Shown here piece after piece: positions 28,551 to 35,935 of a stretch of DNA of 44,318 nucleotides; positions within the stretch are counted from its first letter, which is position 1; every line of letters begins with the position of its first letter. Origin of the DNA: Acidimicrobiaceae bacterium (GTDB lineage Bacteria; Actinomycetota; Acidimicrobiia; Acidimicrobiales; RAAP-2); assembly GCA_947455165.1 (NCBI GenBank), contig CANGMP010000005.1, positions 1 to 44,318 on the forward strand. Reading direction: 5' to 3'. The notes below the pieces were generated by a model. It saw nothing but the letters and a program-made list of their open reading frames with translations, was not told the DNA's origin and did no database searches. A program made the position numbers and the translations under genes.

Positions 28551-29287
28551 GGCGTTCAGCCGACGAACTGAACAAGATGCGCAAGGCCGGCAAGGTCGTT
28601 GCGGAGATGCACGAAAAGACTCGTGAGGCCATCAAGCCCGGTATCACCACGGCCTATCTCAACGAGATTGCCGCGGCCGTCATTGAAAAGCGTGGCGCGC
28701 GCAGCAACTTCCTCGGCTACCACGGATTCCCGGCCGTTATCTGCACGAGTCCCAACGACATGATCGTCCACGGCATTCCTGGTGACTACGTCTTGCAGGA
28801 AGGCGACATCATCTCTATTGACTGTGGCGCCATTGTCGAGGGTTACCACGGCGATGCGGCCTACACCGCCGGTGTTGGCACCATTAGCAAGGAAGCCCAG
28901 CGACTCCTCGAAGTAACCGAGCGTTCGCTCTGGGCCGGCATCGAGCAGATGGTCATTGGAAATCGCCTGAACGAAATCGGTCGGGCCATTGAGAAGGTGG
29001 CTGACGCCGCCGGTTTTGGCATTGTGCGCGAGTACGTTGGCCACGCCATTGGCACCGCGATGCACGAGAGCCCCCAGGTGCCGAACTACTGGCCCGGCGC
29101 CGGTGGACCGACACTGAAGCAGGGCATGGTCTTTGCCGTGGAGCCGATGATCAACATCGGTGGGGAAGAGACCTACACCTTGGATGACGGGTGGAGCGTC
29201 ATGACGACCGATGGTTCTCTTTCGGCCCACTTCGAGCACACCATCGCCATCACTGACAACGGGCCCGAAGTCTTCACCCTCGGCTAG
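28547..29287 (+). CDS. map: methionine aminopeptidase, type I
   Basis: 246 residues from GTG 28547 (GTGA overlap with adk). Metal ligands of the pita-bread fold are in place: D92 (SIDCG), D103 (YHGDAAYT), H166 (VGHAIGT), E199 (AVEPMI) and E230 (FEHT); H75 is the substrate-side histidine. It removes the initiator methionine from new proteins. In most actinobacteria infA follows directly; here a minus-strand operon converges on its 3' end with a 40-nt gap and no evident terminator. Confidence 0.96.
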   Translation: MRRSADELNKMRKAGKVVAEMHEKTREAIKPGITTAYLNEIAAAVIEKRGARSNFLGYHGFPAVICTSPNDMIVHGIPGDYVLQEGDIISIDCGAIVEGYHGDAAYTAGVGTISKEAQRLLEVTERSLWAGIEQMVIGNRLNEIGRAIEKVADAAGFGIVREYVGHAIGTAMHESPQVPNYWPGAGGPTLKQGMVFAVEPMINIGGEETYTLDDGWSVMTTDGSLSAHFEHTIAITDNGPEVFTLG

Positions 29288-29327
29288 TTCGACGTCGGCG
29301 CTACTCGACGACATAGCCATCAACTAC

Positions 29328-29960
29328 TCAGCGTTCAAGATGCTTTTGTCCGTAGAGCGCCGCCTCGGTGCGCCGTTGGAATCCCAACTTGGCGAGCAGG
29401 TTCGAGACGTAGTTCTTCACCGTCTTCTCGGCCAAGAACATCTCGTCGGCAATCTCTCGATTGGTCAGTCCTTCGGTGAGGAGCTGCAGAATGCGTAGCT
29501 CTTGCGGGCTCAATGCTTCGAGACGATTCTGTTCTTGCACGCGACGCTGAACGCGCAGTTTGGCTCGCTCTAAGACGTCATCGCTAAAGAGCGCGCGCCC
29601 TTCACCCACCGTCATGATGGCGGTAACGAGGTCGTTGGAGCGAACATCCTTTAGGACGTAACCGGCAGCCCCGGCGGCGATGGCGGCGTCAAAGGCCTCG
29701 TCGTCGCTGAACGATGTAAGCATCAGGCAACGAAGTTCGGGTGCCAGGTCGCGCAGTTCGCGACACAGCTCAACACCATTGCCGTCGGGAAGCTGCACGT
29801 CGAGTACGGCCACGTCTACATCGAGCGTCGGGAAAATCTCGAGCGCACTCTTTACGTCGCCCGCTTCTCCGACGACGGTTATTCCGCCGGAGGCCGCCAA
29901 GAGACCGGCGAGTCCTCGACGAACAATCTCGTGATCATCAACCAACAAGACACGGATCAC
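29328..29960 (-). CDS. DosR/DevR-like response regulator (NarL family)
   Basis: 210 residues from GTG 29960, chosen because it overlaps the kinase stop (GTGA) and follows GAGGGAG by 7 nt; a GTG 24 nt upstream is possible. Receiver domain: D8, D9, phosphoacceptor D54, T82 and K104. LuxR-type helix-turn-helix at ~150-195 with EGLTNREIADEMFLAEKTVK. From memory, D54, T82, K104 and the DNA-contacting K179, K182, N183 of Mycobacterium tuberculosis DosR fall at exactly these numbers, so I call it DosR-like with good confidence. DosR responds to hypoxia, NO and CO. Last gene of the minus-strand operon; it converges with map. Confidence 0.9.
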   Translation of the reverse strand: MIRVLLVDDHEIVRRGLAGLLAASGGITVVGEAGDVKSALEIFPTLDVDVAVLDVQLPDGNGVELCRELRDLAPELRCLMLTSFSDDEAFDAAIAAGAAGYVLKDVRSNDLVTAIMTVGEGRALFSDDVLERAKLRVQRRVQEQNRLEALSPQELRILQLLTEGLTNREIADEMFLAEKTVKNYVSNLLAKLGFQRRTEAALYGQKHLER

Positions 29961-31093
29961 TGACTCACTCCCTCTACTCGCCACGTGGCCACCGTGCCAC
30001 CATCGCGCTGAGCGCTCACGGCAAACGTTCCGCTCAACTGTTGCGCCCGAGTCGTCATGTTGTTGATCCCGTTGCCACGCGGCGCCATTTCATCAAAGCC
30101 CCGACCGTTATCGCTGACGCGCAGCGTTAGGGCGCCATCGCGCACCGAGACACTCGCCGTGGCGCGATTGGCGCCGGCGTGGTGCACCACGTTGGAGAGC
30201 AGTTCGCGCAGAGTCGCTAAGAGTTCGGCTCGACACTTCGGTCCGATGAGCGTGTCGAGTGGACCATCAAAGAGCACGTCGACGTGGAGTCCCGAGGTAC
30301 TTGGCAGCTCTTCAATGACGCGAAGAATGTCACTGCGTAGTGACTCTCGCTTGCTACGGGGGTCTTGGGTGATGTCAAAGATGGTGGTGCGAATCGTGCG
30401 AATTGTGTCGTCCAGATCATCGAGCGCCTCGTTGATCAGTGCGGTCGGACCCTCGGGTAGTGGTTGAGTCAACGTGGACTGGAGCGAGAGTCCCACCGCG
30501 AAGAGTCGCTGGATGACCGTGTCGTGGAGGTCGCGCGCCATACGGGCCCGCTCGTGCGTGAGTGTGAGCTGTTCGATCTGTTCGCGCTGGCGAGCCTGGT
30601 CAATGACGAGACCGGCTGCTCGACCCAGCGTCTCGATGAGACCTTCGTCTTCTTCGCTGAAGGTACCGGACCGCTTGTTGGTGAGATAAAGGTTCCCGAA
30701 AACGGTGCCGTCGCCGGTCCGCACCGGAGCGCCGAGGAAGTTATGCATCGGGGGGTGGTTCGCGGGGAACTCTGAGTGCCCGCCCGTCGGCATGGGGTCA
30801 ACGCGCAGGCTCTGGCCCGACTCGATGACCTCTCCGAGAAGTCCGTGGCCCACGGGTAGCCGACCAATGGCCTGGCGAACCTCGTCAGTAATGCCGACAG
30901 TGATGAACTCTTTGATCTGCTGGGTCGTCGGGTCGAGGACCCCGAGGGCGCCGTACTGCGCCCCAACCAGCTCGCATGCGCTCCGTACGAGGTGGCGCAG
31001 CAAGACGTCGAGTTCGGCGTCGGCCTCGATGAGCATCATGGCCGAGATGAGTGACTGCAGTCGCTCGGAGTCCCGGATGGTGTGGTAAGGCAC
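29957..31093 (-). CDS. GAF sensor histidine kinase, DevS/DosT-like
   Basis: 378 residues from GTG 31093. One GAF domain (about 28-170), then a HisKA_3 dimerisation segment with phosphoacceptor H190 (ARDLHDTVIQRLFAVG), and a HATPase domain with N box RELLSNVVHHAG and G boxes DNGRGF and GNGINN. No transmembrane segment or signal peptide, so it is cytosolic. The GAF motif NHPPMHNFLGAPVR resembles the region of DosS that holds the proximal haem histidine; H113 would be the candidate ligand (inference). Mycobacterial DosS has two GAF domains, this has one. Its stop overlaps the regulator start. Confidence 0.9.
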   Translation of the reverse strand: MPYHTIRDSERLQSLISAMMLIEADAELDVLLRHLVRSACELVGAQYGALGVLDPTTQQIKEFITVGITDEVRQAIGRLPVGHGLLGEVIESGQSLRVDPMPTGGHSEFPANHPPMHNFLGAPVRTGDGTVFGNLYLTNKRSGTFSEEDEGLIETLGRAAGLVIDQARQREQIEQLTLTHERARMARDLHDTVIQRLFAVGLSLQSTLTQPLPEGPTALINEALDDLDDTIRTIRTTIFDITQDPRSKRESLRSDILRVIEELPSTSGLHVDVLFDGPLDTLIGPKCRAELLATLRELLSNVVHHAGANRATASVSVRDGALTLRVSDNGRGFDEMAPRGNGINNMTTRAQQLSGTFAVSAQRDGGTVATWRVEGVSQ

Positions 31094-31108
31094 GCCTTCA
31101 GTCTGGCA

Positions 31109-31549
31109 CTAGGCCTCGGTCACGTCGTGCCGATAGCGCCAGTCGGTCTCGTCCCCGACCAGGACCGTGAGGGGAATCTGAAGAATCCGCCCCCCTAGTC
31201 GATGGAAGGTCCAGAAGGGGTCGCCGTCCCGGAGGGCCAGCACGGGATCATCCGAGCCGATTGGCCGTCCCACGCCGCTGGCGGAGACGGTCCAGGCAAT
31301 GCCTTCGTCGAGGTAGCCATCCACGTTGACTGTGAGGACCTCGCGATGGGCCACGGCCTCCCAAACGACCGATTCATCGGTCGCCACCAGAACCGACTGG
31401 CCGAGAACGGTCACGGGAACTGGTCGGGCGGCCGGGAGACAGCGAACGGTAACGAGCAAACGGGCCCATTTTGCCTGTTCAAGATGGGTGCGACACTCCT
31501 CGAGGCTGAGTTCACGCCGAGAGGCGTGGTCGGTAAAGGAGATACCCAT
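31109..31549 (-). CDS. pyridoxamine 5'-phosphate oxidase-like (PNPOx) family protein
   Basis: 146 residues with the split-barrel flavin-binding pattern of small PNPOx-like proteins: SLEECRTHLEQAKWARLLVTV at the start, an ALPVPVTV-type strand (RPVPVTVLGQSVLVAT), and WTVSASGVGRPI. True pyridoxamine oxidase activity is unlikely; such proteins usually bind FMN or F420 and their substrate is unknown. Its stop lies 15 nt ahead of the kinase start, so it heads the operon. A related PNPOx-like protein, Rv0080, belongs to the DosR regulon in M. tuberculosis (from memory), which suits this context. Confidence 0.75.
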   Translation of the reverse strand: MGISFTDHASRRELSLEECRTHLEQAKWARLLVTVRCLPAARPVPVTVLGQSVLVATDESVVWEAVAHREVLTVNVDGYLDEGIAWTVSASGVGRPIGSDDPVLALRDGDPFWTFHRLGGRILQIPLTVLVGDETDWRYRHDVTEA

Positions 31550-31602
31550 GGACCCACTATGGCCTAAGAAATCCCCGGGTCACTAGGGGCTTTGGTCTCA
31601 AA
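31550..31602 (-). promoter_or_regulatory. putative promoter and DosR-like box for the PNPOx-kinase-regulator operon
   Basis: Read on the minus strand, CATAGT (31561-31556) lies 6 nt before the ATG of the PNPOx gene, which would make the mRNA leaderless. Further upstream, 31583-31602 (minus strand TTTGAGACCAAAGCCCCTAG) matches 14 of 20 positions of the DosR consensus TTSGGGACTWWAGTCCCSAA as I remember it. The box centre is about 43 nt upstream of the ATG, a usual activator distance. No good -35 is seen, as expected for an activated promoter. Confidence 0.4.
31569..31593. repeat. inverted repeat between divergent PNPOx and infA units
   Basis: AAATCCCC (31569-31576), 9 nt, then GGGGCTTT (31586-31593); seven of eight pairs match. 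It overlaps the putative DosR-like box. It could be a binding site, or simply a product of the GC-rich context. Confidence 0.35.
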
Positions 31603-31747
31603 TTTTGGAATTTCGGCCCCATGCCTTAGAATTACTGCTCCTGCTGAGTTGGGCTCTCACGAGTTCGATGAGTGGTGTAAAGCGGCACGATCTATGCCCA
31701 CCGAGTGGCCTCCACGCCCCCGGATTCACCCCTCGAGCCGACCCGGA
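31603..31747. other. gap between divergent units, no gene recognised
   Basis: The 318-nt region 31550-31867 separates the minus-strand operon from infA. Its outer parts hold the putative DosR-like box (left) and the infA promoter and leader (right). The middle, 31603-31747, has short open frames on the plus strand but no Shine-Dalgarno, no recognisable protein and no clear promoter or hairpin. Confidence 0.6.
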
Positions 31748-31777
31748 TTTTGGGGTTGTCGAAAAGTTGGGTAAGAT
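31748..31777 (+). promoter_or_regulatory. infA promoter, -10 TAAGAT
   Basis: The -10 TAAGAT (31772-31777) is clear. The -35 is less so: TTTTGG with an 18-bp spacer (31748-31753), or TTGGGG with 16 bp (31750-31755). The predicted start near 31784 precedes a 5' hairpin and a ~84-nt leader. It should drive infA-rpmJ-rpsM-rpsK-rpsD-rpoA-rplQ. Confidence 0.55.
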
Positions 31778-31785
31778 GACAGGCC

Positions 31786-31811
31786 GACCTTCTAGGGCTA
31801 CCTAGGTGGTC
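31786..31811 (+). promoter_or_regulatory. 5' stem-loop in infA leader
   Basis: GACCTTCTAGG (31786-31796) pairs with CCTAGGTGGTC (31801-31811), with one U-U mismatch, one G-U pair and a GCTA loop. It lies within the first nucleotides of the predicted mRNA. A stabilising 5' hairpin or a regulatory site is possible; no T-run follows, so it is not a terminator. Confidence 0.45.
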
Positions 31812-31867
31812 ACCCTTTACTCGTCAAAGACGGGTGAAGTCGCAGTATCGCAACAAGGAGAAAGAAC

Positions 31868-32092
31868 CTGACGAAGCAAAAGGAAGACGCGTTCACCGTT
31901 GAGGGAACCGTGGTGGAAGCCCGGCCCAACGCGATGTTCGAGGTCAAGTTGGAGAACGGATTCACGGTGCTCGCAATGAGCTCTGGTCGCATGCGCCAGA
32001 ACCGCATTCGTATCCTCCCCGGTGACAAGGTCCAAGTTGAGATCACGCCGTACGACATGACCCGTGGACGCATCACCTACCGCTACAAATAA
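31868..32092 (+). CDS. infA: translation initiation factor IF-1, apparent CTG start
   Basis: 74 residues: an OB fold with [39 protein letters not shown] and [16 protein letters not shown]-1 binds the A site of the 30S and helps IF-2 and IF-3 select the initiator tRNA. No ATG, GTG or TTG lies in frame between an upstream TGA (31835) and GTG 31910; that GTG would remove 14 residues, including the first conserved strand. CTG at 31868 follows AAGGAG (31855-31860) by 7 nt and gives the normal IF-1 length, so it is the chosen start. Confidence 0.9.
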   Translation: MTKQKEDAFTVEGTVVEARPNAMFEVKLENGFTVLAMSSGRMRQNRIRILPGDKVQVEITPYDMTRGRITYRYK

Positions 32093-32122
32093 TTCAGGTT
32101 CGAAAGTCGAGAAAGAAACAAG

Positions 32123-32236
32123 ATGAAGGTTCGCGCAAGCGTTAAGACAATGTGTGAGAAGTGCAAGGTCATTCGTCGTTCTGGTCACGTCCGCGTGATC
32201 TGCGAGAACCCTCGTCACAAGCAGCGCCAGGGCTAG
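32123..32236 (+). CDS. rpmJ: 50S ribosomal protein L36
   Basis: 37 residues, [20 protein letters not shown] at the start. Zinc ligands C11, C14, C27 and H32 mark the zinc-binding (C+) form. L36 is the smallest 50S protein. It lies 30 nt after infA and 12 nt before rpsM, the standard order. Confidence 0.96.
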   Translation: MKVRASVKTMCEKCKVIRRSGHVRVICENPRHKQRQG

Positions 32237-32248
32237 GAGAGGAAAGAC

Positions 32249-32626
32249 ATGGCCCGTATTTCTGGAGTTGACATCCCGCGCGATAAGCGCACGGTGATTT
32301 CATTGACCTACATTTTTGGCATTGGTCCGACCAAGGCCAAGGAAATCTGTGCCGCGACTGGCATTGACGAATCGATTCGCGTGAAGGAACTCAGCGAAGC
32401 CGACGTCAACAAGCTGCGTGCGTACATCGACCAGAACCTCACGGTTGAGGGTGACCTCCGTCGTGACGTTGCTCAGGACATCAAGCGCAAGATGGAGATC
32501 AACTGCTTGCAGGGAATCCGTCACCGCAAGGGCCTCCCGGTCCGCGGTCAGCGCACCCGTACCAACGCCCGTACTCGCAAGGGACCGAAGCGCACCGTCG
32601 CCGGTAAGAAGAAGGTGAAGAAGTAA
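32249..32626 (+). CDS. rpsM: 30S ribosomal protein S13
   Basis: 125 residues: [26 protein letters not shown] at the start and the C-terminal [21 protein letters not shown] that reaches toward the P-site tRNA. S13 forms intersubunit bridges B1a and B1b. Shine-Dalgarno GAGAGGA. Overlaps rpsK by one base. Confidence 0.97.
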   Translation: MARISGVDIPRDKRTVISLTYIFGIGPTKAKEICAATGIDESIRVKELSEADVNKLRAYIDQNLTVEGDLRRDVAQDIKRKMEINCLQGIRHRKGLPVRGQRTRTNARTRKGPKRTVAGKKKVKK

Positions 32627-33018
32627 TGGCTAAGCCAGTTGCTCGCAAGGTTCGTAAGAAGGAACGCAAGAACGTCGCCTACGGCGTCGCTCACATCAAG
32701 AGCTCCTTCAACAACACCATCGTGTCAATCACCGACCCGGAAGGCAACGTTCTGTCGTGGGCCTCATCGGGTCAGGTCGGTTTCAAGGGTTCGCGTAAGT
32801 CGACTCCTTTCGCCGCCCAGCTCGCCGCGGAGAAGTGCGCCAAGGCAGCGATTGAACACGGCGTCAAGAAGGTAGACGTACTCGTTCGTGGACCGGGCTC
32901 CGGTCGCGAAACGGCGATCCGCTCGATCGCTGCGGCCGGCATTGAAGTGCAGGCCATCAAGGACGTCACCCCGCTACCCCACAATGGATGTCGCCCTAAG
33001 AAGCGTCGTCGAGGCTAA
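32626..33018 (+). CDS. rpsK: 30S ribosomal protein S11
   Basis: 130 residues, with [44 protein letters not shown] and the ending [19 protein letters not shown]11 forms part of the 30S platform next to the E site and the Shine-Dalgarno helix. Starts in the rpsM stop (TAATG). rpsD follows after 8 nt. Confidence 0.97.
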   Translation: MAKPVARKVRKKERKNVAYGVAHIKSSFNNTIVSITDPEGNVLSWASSGQVGFKGSRKSTPFAAQLAAEKCAKAAIEHGVKKVDVLVRGPGSGRETAIRSIAAAGIEVQAIKDVTPLPHNGCRPKKRRRG

Positions 33019-33026
33019 GGAACACA

Positions 33027-33671
33027 ATGGCTCGTTACACCGGACCCGTTTGCCGACTCTGTCGTCGTGAGCGCACCAAGCTCTTCTTGAAGGGTGAGCG
33101 CTGCATGTCGCTCAAGTGCCCCATGTCAGAGAACTCTGACCGTCAACTTCGTTCATTCCCTCCTGGCATGCACGGCGCCAGCCGTCAGCGTCAGGGATCG
33201 GAATACCTGACCCAGCTCCGTGAGAAGCAGAAGGCTCGTCGTATCTACGGCGTGCTGGAACAGCAGTTCCGCAACCTCTACGAAGAGGCCAGCCGTCGTC
33301 CCGGTATGACCGGTACGAACCTGCTGCAGTTCCTCGAACTGCGTCTCGACAACGTCGCCTACCGCGCCGGCTGGGGTGCTAGCCGATCGCAGGCTCGCCA
33401 GTTCGTCCGCCACGGTCACGTGACGGTCAACGGCAAGCGCGTGACGATTCCTTCGTACCGCGTTCGCCCCGGCGAAGTCGTGGCCCTCAAGGACAAGACC
33501 CGCACGAACTTCAACGTCACGCGCAACCGTGACACGTTGGAGCGCACCGTGCCAGGTTGGCTCGAGACGAGTGACAATGGCTTTGCCATCACCGTTCGTG
33601 CCGTTCCGGCCCGTGAGCAGATTGATGAGCAGCTCCACGAGCAGCTCATCGTCGAGCTCTACTCGAAGTAG
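33027..33671 (+). CDS. rpsD: 30S ribosomal protein S4, zinc-binding form
   Basis: 214 residues. C9, C12, C26 and C31 near the N-terminus form the zinc site found in the C+ form of S4. The S4 RNA-binding domain (about 95-160) includes LELRLDNVAYRAGWGASRSQARQFVRHGHVTVNG. S4 starts 30S assembly; in E. coli it represses the alpha operon. Followed by a 45-nt gap before rpoA. Confidence 0.97.
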   Translation: MARYTGPVCRLCRRERTKLFLKGERCMSLKCPMSENSDRQLRSFPPGMHGASRQRQGSEYLTQLREKQKARRIYGVLEQQFRNLYEEASRRPGMTGTNLLQFLELRLDNVAYRAGWGASRSQARQFVRHGHVTVNGKRVTIPSYRVRPGEVVALKDKTRTNFNVTRNRDTLERTVPGWLETSDNGFAITVRAVPAREQIDEQLHEQLIVELYSK

Positions 33672-33716
33672 TCATTTCTTAACTAGTTACACCAGCAATA
33701 CGAAGCGAGGATCCAC

Positions 33717-34664
33717 ATGCTGATCATTCAGCGTCCCACCATTGAGCCAGTCGGTGAAGCCGTCGGCAACACCCAGTCGTTCCGAGTCGGGCCACTTGAC
33801 CCCGGCTTCGGTCACACGCTAGGTAGCTCCCTGCGTCGCACGTTGCTGAGCTCTATCCCGGGTGCTGCGGCTACCCGCGTGAAGTTCGGTAACGGTGTTG
33901 CTCTCCACGAGTTCGGCACCATCGAAGGCGTCAAGGAAGACGTCCTCGACATCTGCCTCAACCTAAAGGACCTCGTCGTGAGCGTCGAGAGTGACGAGCC
34001 CGTCACGATCAGCCTGGACAAGCACGGTGAAGGCCCCGTTACCGCGGCCGACCTCAAGCTGTCCTCTGACGTTTCGGTGCTCAACCCTGACCTCGTTCTC
34101 GCGAACCTCACGACCGCCAAGTCGTCACTGGCCTTTGAACTCCGCGTCGAGCGCGGCAAGGGCTACGTCGGCGCCGAAGGCAACAAGGCCGGAATTGGCA
34201 TCGACGAGATTCCTCTCGACGCCATCTTCTCGCCCGTTCGTCGTGTGGCCTTCGAAGTCGAGCCGGTCCGCGTGGACCTCGCCAAGGACTTTGACAGCCT
34301 CATCATCGAAGTCGAGACCGACGGTTCGATCGCTCCTTCCGAGGCGCTTTCATCGGCCGGTAAGACGCTGGCTTCGCTCATCGAACTCATTGGTTCGTTC
34401 GACGAGGCCGTGCCGGCCCTGCAGCTTGGTGACGTCAGCGCCGCCACTGCCGCGGCCAGCGAGCTGGACATCAACATCGAGGCCCTGGGCCTCGGTGAGC
34501 GTGCTCGCAACTGCTTGAAGCGTGCCGGCATCAACACGGTCGCTCAGCTCACCAACGCCACCGAGCGTGACTTGATGGCAATCACCAACTTCGGCGAGAC
34601 GTCGCTGAAGGATGTAAACGAGCGCCTGGCCGAGCGTGGCCTGGCCCTGAAGTCGGAGTTCTAG
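33717..34664 (+). CDS. rpoA: DNA-directed RNA polymerase subunit alpha
   Basis: 315 residues. The N-terminal assembly domain includes GFGHTLGSSLRRTLLSSIPGAAAT and VSPVRRVAFEVE-like sequence (FSPVRRVAFEVEPVRV). After a short linker the C-terminal domain (about 248-315) has LGLGERARNCLKRAGINTVAQLT, which binds UP elements and activators. It is the scaffold of core assembly. Start chosen with GCGAGG upstream. rplQ follows after 2 nt. Confidence 0.98.
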   Translation: MLIIQRPTIEPVGEAVGNTQSFRVGPLDPGFGHTLGSSLRRTLLSSIPGAAATRVKFGNGVALHEFGTIEGVKEDVLDICLNLKDLVVSVESDEPVTISLDKHGEGPVTAADLKLSSDVSVLNPDLVLANLTTAKSSLAFELRVERGKGYVGAEGNKAGIGIDEIPLDAIFSPVRRVAFEVEPVRVDLAKDFDSLIIEVETDGSIAPSEALSSAGKTLASLIELIGSFDEAVPALQLGDVSAATAAASELDINIEALGLGERARNCLKRAGINTVAQLTNATERDLMAITNFGETSLKDVNERLAERGLALKSEF

Positions 34665-34666
34665 AG

Positions 34667-35029
34667 ATGCGTGGTACCCCAAAGCGCAGTCACCGTTTCG
34701 GTGGTGACGCTGCTCACCAAAAGGCCATGATGGGCAACCTGGTTGCCTCCATGATTGCCGCTGAAGGAATTGTGACGACCGAGGCCAAGGCCAAGGCCCT
34801 GCGTCCCATCGTCGAGAAGGTCGTTACCGCGGCTAAGAACTCGCCCGAGGGTTCGGTTCACGCCCACCGTCGCGTTGTTGCGTTCATTCGCGACAAGGAC
34901 ATGACGCACAAGCTCTTCACGGAGATCGCCCCCCGGTACGCCACGCGTCCTGGTGGCTACACCCGAATCTTGAAGCTTGGTCCGCGTCCGGGCGACAACG
35001 CTCCGATGGCGCGCATTGAGTTTGTTTGA
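34667..35029 (+). CDS. rplQ: 50S ribosomal protein L17
   Basis: 120 residues: MRGTPKRSHRFGGDAAHQKAMM at the start, TTEAKAKALRPIVEKVVTAAK and the ending RPGDNAPMARIEFV. L17 lies at the tunnel exit. It ends the alpha operon; truA overlaps its last 8 nt. Confidence 0.97.
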   Translation: MRGTPKRSHRFGGDAAHQKAMMGNLVASMIAAEGIVTTEAKAKALRPIVEKVVTAAKNSPEGSVHAHRRVVAFIRDKDMTHKLFTEIAPRYATRPGGYTRILKLGPRPGDNAPMARIEFV

Positions 35030-35882
35030 TGCAACAAACGCCACCCAACGGTGGCGCATAGACCTCGCCTATGACGGTCGGGGTCTGCATGGTTTTGCTG
35101 AACAGCCCGATCACCTCACGGTGGTCGGGCTGCTTCGTGAAGTACTGACGCGAACGCTCCGCTTAAACCAAGCTCCACTCATCGTTGGTGCTGGCCGCAC
35201 CGATGCCGGCGTCCACGCCTTTGCGCAGGTCATTCACGTCGATCTGCCGAACCCCCTCTTTCCAGATGATCGCGGCGAAGAGTCGGCACGACTTATTCGC
35301 AGCCTGAACTCTCAGCTAGCCGGCCGCCTTCGCCTGCTCTCGATGCGGCGCGTGAGCGATGAGTTTCACGCCCGCTTCTCGGCGACCTGGCGGGCCTATC
35401 GCTACCTAGTCGTGGAAGGGGAGGGGCCGGCCCTCGATCTGACGGGCCACCTCGCCTGGCTGACCCCCGGACCCATCGACCTGGACCTCCTGAATGAGGC
35501 GGCGGCACTGCTGGTCGGCTCCCATGATTTTCGAGCCTTTTGCCGCCGAGCGCCGGGCACGACCCTCGCAGACCCCCTACGGCGCGACGTGACCCACGCG
35601 GCCTGGCAACGCCTTCCTGACGCCCTGGGCCTGCACCCTGGCGGTGGCCCAGTGCTCCGCCTCGATATTCGAGCCAACGCCTTTTGCCACCAGATGGTCC
35701 GCAGTCTGACCGGCACGATGATTGCCATCGGGCAGGGAAAACGCCCAATTTCTCTCATTTCCGAGCGATTGGAGTCAGGAAATCGTGAGGCGTTGCCCAC
35801 CCCGGCCCCGGCGGCCGGCCTGGCCCTCGTTGGGGTCGGATATCCCGAATTTGCCGGAGGACCCTCCGGCTTTGTAGGCTAG
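35022..35882 (+). CDS. truA: tRNA pseudouridine(38-40) synthase TruA
   Basis: 286 residues from a TTG at 35022, the most likely start (MFDATNATQRWRIDLAYDG); earlier in-frame starts lie deep in rplQ. There is no clear Shine-Dalgarno, so coupling to rplQ is likely. Catalytic D61 is in GAGRTDAGVHAFAQ. It modifies U38-U40 in the anticodon arm of tRNAs. The last ~30 nt of the gene double as a hairpin and the rplM promoter. Confidence 0.92.
   Translation: MFDATNATQRWRIDLAYDGRGLHGFAEQPDHLTVVGLLREVLTRTLRLNQAPLIVGAGRTDAGVHAFAQVIHVDLPNPLFPDDRGEESARLIRSLNSQLAGRLRLLSMRRVSDEFHARFSATWRAYRYLVVEGEGPALDLTGHLAWLTPGPIDLDLLNEAAALLVGSHDFRAFCRRAPGTTLADPLRRDVTHAAWQRLPDALGLHPGGGPVLRLDIRANAFCHQMVRSLTGTMIAIGQGKRPISLISERLESGNREALPTPAPAAGLALVGVGYPEFAGGPSGFVG
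35851..35880 (+). promoter_or_regulatory. rplM promoter inside the end of truA, TTGCCG-N18-TAGGCT
   Basis: The -35 TTGCCG (35851-35856) and -10 TAGGCT (35875-35880) are exactly 18 bp apart, and the -10 touches the truA stop codon. The predicted start near 35887 gives a ~49-nt leader for rplM-rpsI. Same design as the rplJ, rpoB, rpsL and rplC promoters. Confidence 0.62.
35853..35875 (+). terminator. hairpin at the 3' end of truA
   Basis: A 7-bp stem GCCGGAG (35853-35859) with CTCCGGC (35864-35870) and a GACC loop, followed by TTTGT. It lies within the last codons of truA and inside the spacer of the rplM promoter. It is a likely partial terminator for transcripts arriving from rpoA-rplQ-truA. 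Confidence 0.6.
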
Positions 35883-35935
35883 GTAGTCCGCTGCGGAGCC
35901 CCGTGGCAACTTCAGACGCGAAACAAGGAATAACA

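Noticed and set aside
31592..31805. Short open frames upstream of infA
   Set aside because: No Shine-Dalgarno, no known protein, and they overlap the infA promoter and leader.
35903..35935. GTG at 35903 as the rplM start
   Set aside because: It adds 11 residues not found in L13 and lacks a Shine-Dalgarno; GTG 35936 has both in order.
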